Positions 6,847-8,106 of a stretch of 8,106 bases of DNA are shown piece by piece. Under the pieces are notes generated by a model that was not told the DNA's origin, did not search any database, and worked only from the letters and a program-made list of their open reading frames with translations. Source of the stretch: Bacteroidota bacterium (GTDB lineage: Bacteria; Bacteroidota; Bacteroidia; Chitinophagales; Chitinophagaceae). The stretch spans positions 1-8,106 of the forward strand of contig CANHOY010000067.1 in the NCBI GenBank assembly GCA_947462495.1, given 5' to 3'. The translations under genes and the position numbers were made by a program. Each line of letters starts with the position of its first letter. Position 1 is the stretch's first letter.

Positions 6847-7719
6847 TTATGCTATAGTTCTTTTCCCAAATATTGGAATACACAACAAGGTAATAAAAAT
6901 AATTGGTTGTGGTATTTTTAAAAGCGTAAGAAGACCATAAATTAATAGTAAAAATAGGGGGTAGGTAAAAAGCAATGCACTAAAGAAAACTGAATCAAAA
7001 AATACAGTTCCATGGGTTGCTTTACTAACCTTCTTTTCTATTGTTTTGTAATATTTTAAATGAATATAATAAAATAGGTTTTTGTTATAAATAGGAGGAC
7101 GTGTAATGGGAATGATTAATTTTTCTAATGCAGTAAAAACAAGACTATTAAAATCCACCCTATCTTTTGAACAAACGATGTTTGGTGGATTTTTAAATTC
7201 CTCTAAACAAAGGTTTACACGCTTACCAATACCTCTAAAATTATTATAATAAAGGCCTGCCAAATGAATGATTGGGTTAACCCCCATCGACTGAGCTGTT
7301 TCTAGAATTCTTGCAGTTCCTTTTTTAAATGGTTGTAATTGATTTTTATTTACACAAGTACCTTCTATAAAAATTAATACTGATTCTCCTTTTTTTAATA
7401 GTGCTACTGATTTTTCAAAAGCATAGGCATTAAGATGTAAGAACTCTTTTCCTTCTCTTATTCTATATACAGGAATCATATTTAATAATCCTAATAAAAA
7501 ACGATGGTGTCTTTTTGTAAAGACATCACCTCTTGCCAAAAAATGAATTCTTCTATTGTAGCTGGATCCAATAATAACCGCATCTAGAAAAGAGTTCGGG
7601 TGATTGGCAATTATTAACAACGGACCTTTTTGATTTAATAATGTCTTATTTTTTATATTAATTTCCGCACAGAAAATCCAAAGTGCAGCTCGAAGTATTT
7701 GTTTAAATAAATAAAGCAA
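6847..7719 (-). CDS. LPLAT/PlsC-family glycerophospholipid acyltransferase
   Basis: A membrane-associated acyltransferase, probably moving an acyl chain onto a lysophospholipid or glycerol-phosphate acceptor. Its 290 residues carry the family blocks. The catalytic motif is NHPNSFLD (39-46), in which His40 and Asp46 are separated by five residues rather than the four of E. coli PlsC. A block-II-like FLARGDVF follows (60-67). FIEGT (117-121) corresponds to PlsC FPEGT, and IHLAGLYY (151-158) to block IV. Two hydrophobic segments near the C terminus (about 243-265 and 271-284) probably anchor it. The frame opens with TTG at 7719. An in-frame TAA lies 9 bases further upstream and no ATG or GTG occurs before the catalytic motif, so TTG is the only reasonable common start. 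It is the first gene of the run after the recA terminator. The exact substrate is undetermined; 1-acylglycerol-3-phosphate is only the default family guess. Confidence 0.85.
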   Translation of the reverse strand: MLYLFKQILRAALWIFCAEINIKNKTLLNQKGPLLIIANHPNSFLDAVIIGSSYNRRIHFLARGDVFTKRHHRFLLGLLNMIPVYRIREGKEFLHLNAYAFEKSVALLKKGESVLIFIEGTCVNKNQLQPFKKGTARILETAQSMGVNPIIHLAGLYYNNFRGIGKRVNLCLEEFKNPPNIVCSKDRVDFNSLVFTALEKLIIPITRPPIYNKNLFYYIHLKYYKTIEKKVSKATHGTVFFDSVFFSALLFTYPLFLLLIYGLLTLLKIPQPIIFITLLCIPIFGKRTIA

Positions 7720-7734
7720 TTTATTTTTTTATAA

Positions 7735-7768
7735 ATATAAAAAAACCGCACCATAAATGATGCGGTTT
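7735..7768 (-). terminator. Intrinsic terminator of recA
   Basis: On the minus strand a perfect 8-base-pair stem (AAACCGCA, 7768-7761, pairing with TGCGGTTT, 7750-7743) encloses a 10-base loop. The stem leads straight into a run of T followed by further A/T-rich sequence. It lies 47 bases after the recA stop codon. On the plus strand the stem is not followed by a T run, so it looks one-directional. It separates recA from the acyltransferase gene, whose start is only 24 bases beyond the stem. Confidence 0.85.
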
Positions 7769-7814
7769 ATACTAACTAACCCTAAAAAACAAATATTTCG
7801 CTGATATCTAATTA

Positions 7815-8106
7815 TTACTTAGCGGCTTCTTCGGCTTTTAAAGCAATTTTAGCCCTAATTTTTGCTTCTATTTCATTGGCCATCTCTGGATTGTCGTGTA
7901 ATATGGTTTTAACAGAGTCGCGACCTTGTCCTAGTTTGTTGCTATCATAGCTAAACCAGCTTCCGCTTTTTTGAATAATCTCTAATTCCACGCCCATATC
8001 AATTATTTCTCCAATTTTACTAATGCCTTCTCCAAAAATAATTTCAAACTCTGCTGCTCTAAAAGGTGGAGCTACCTTATTTTTTACCACTTTTACTTTA
8101 ACTCTA
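7815..8106 (-). CDS. recA: RecA recombinase, C-terminal part (partial)
   Basis: The last 97 residues of RecA, the ATP-dependent strand-exchange protein of homologous recombination and co-protease of the SOS response. The frame is open to the right edge, so the gene continues outside the window; the GTG at 8090 is an internal valine codon, not a start. The fragment opens RVKVKVVKNKVAPPF, matching E. coli TRVKVVKNKIAAPF. FGEGIS, SGSWFSYDSNKLGQGRDS and LHDNPEMANEIE follow, as in the RecA C-terminal domain. The ATPase core (Walker A, L1, L2) is not in the window. After DNPE only 22 residues remain, against about 38 in E. coli, and they are Lys/Ala/Glu mixed rather than strongly acidic. It is followed by its own terminator. 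Confidence 0.96.
   Translation of the reverse strand, partial: RVKVKVVKNKVAPPFRAAEFEIIFGEGISKIGEIIDMGVELEIIQKSGSWFSYDSNKLGQGRDSVKTILHDNPEMANEIEAKIRAKIALKAEEAAK

Noticed and set aside
7799..7824. Imperfect inverted repeat CGCTGA / TTAGCG around the recA stop codon
   Set aside because: It has a short stem with a wobble pair, a 14-base loop and no T run. The stronger stem at 7743-7768 is the terminator.

Overview
The window is chromosomal DNA from an AT-rich bacterium of the Bacteroidota, most plausibly near Chitinophagaceae (inference). The basis is low GC, A-rich stretches instead of Shine-Dalgarno sequences before starts, a signal peptide ending in the typical '..NAQ', and protein sequences that read as Bacteroidota-like. 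No rRNA, tRNA, CRISPR array, insertion sequence, phage gene or att site was seen. The window is gene-dense: no stretch longer than about 100 bases lacks a gene.

Layout. On the plus strand there is the 3' end of an unidentified membrane protein gene (1-201), followed 10 bases later by mtgA (212-904), a peptidoglycan glycosyltransferase. At 901-904 the strand switches, and one TTAA carries the stop codons of both converging genes. From there everything is on the minus strand. In transcription order, right to left, it is: the 3' end of recA, its intrinsic terminator (about 7735-7768), then a tight run of six genes. These are an LPLAT-family acyltransferase, mgsA (methylglyoxal synthase), a secreted M28 metallopeptidase of the glutamate-carboxypeptidase-II type, uvrB, pnuC, and a NadR-like nicotinamide riboside kinase. 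Gaps within the run are 10, 22, 15 and 12 bases, and the last pair overlaps by 8 bases, so one transcript could cover all six (inference).

How the genes work together. The clearest functional pair is pnuC plus the kinase: PnuC lets nicotinamide riboside cross the inner membrane and the kinase traps it as NMN for NAD synthesis. UvrB and RecA are both DNA repair proteins but are separated by the terminator. MgsA and the acyltransferase both touch triose-phosphate/glycerol-phosphate metabolism, but the link is only suggestive. The M28 peptidase is exported and looks like an independent scavenging enzyme.

I found no convincing undescribed multi-gene system. The points most worth a second look are the M28 peptidase, which keeps the metal site of glutamate carboxypeptidase II but has lost most of its glutamate-recognition residues; two start-codon questions (uvrB and the acyltransferase); and the placement of the acyltransferase start right behind the recA terminator.
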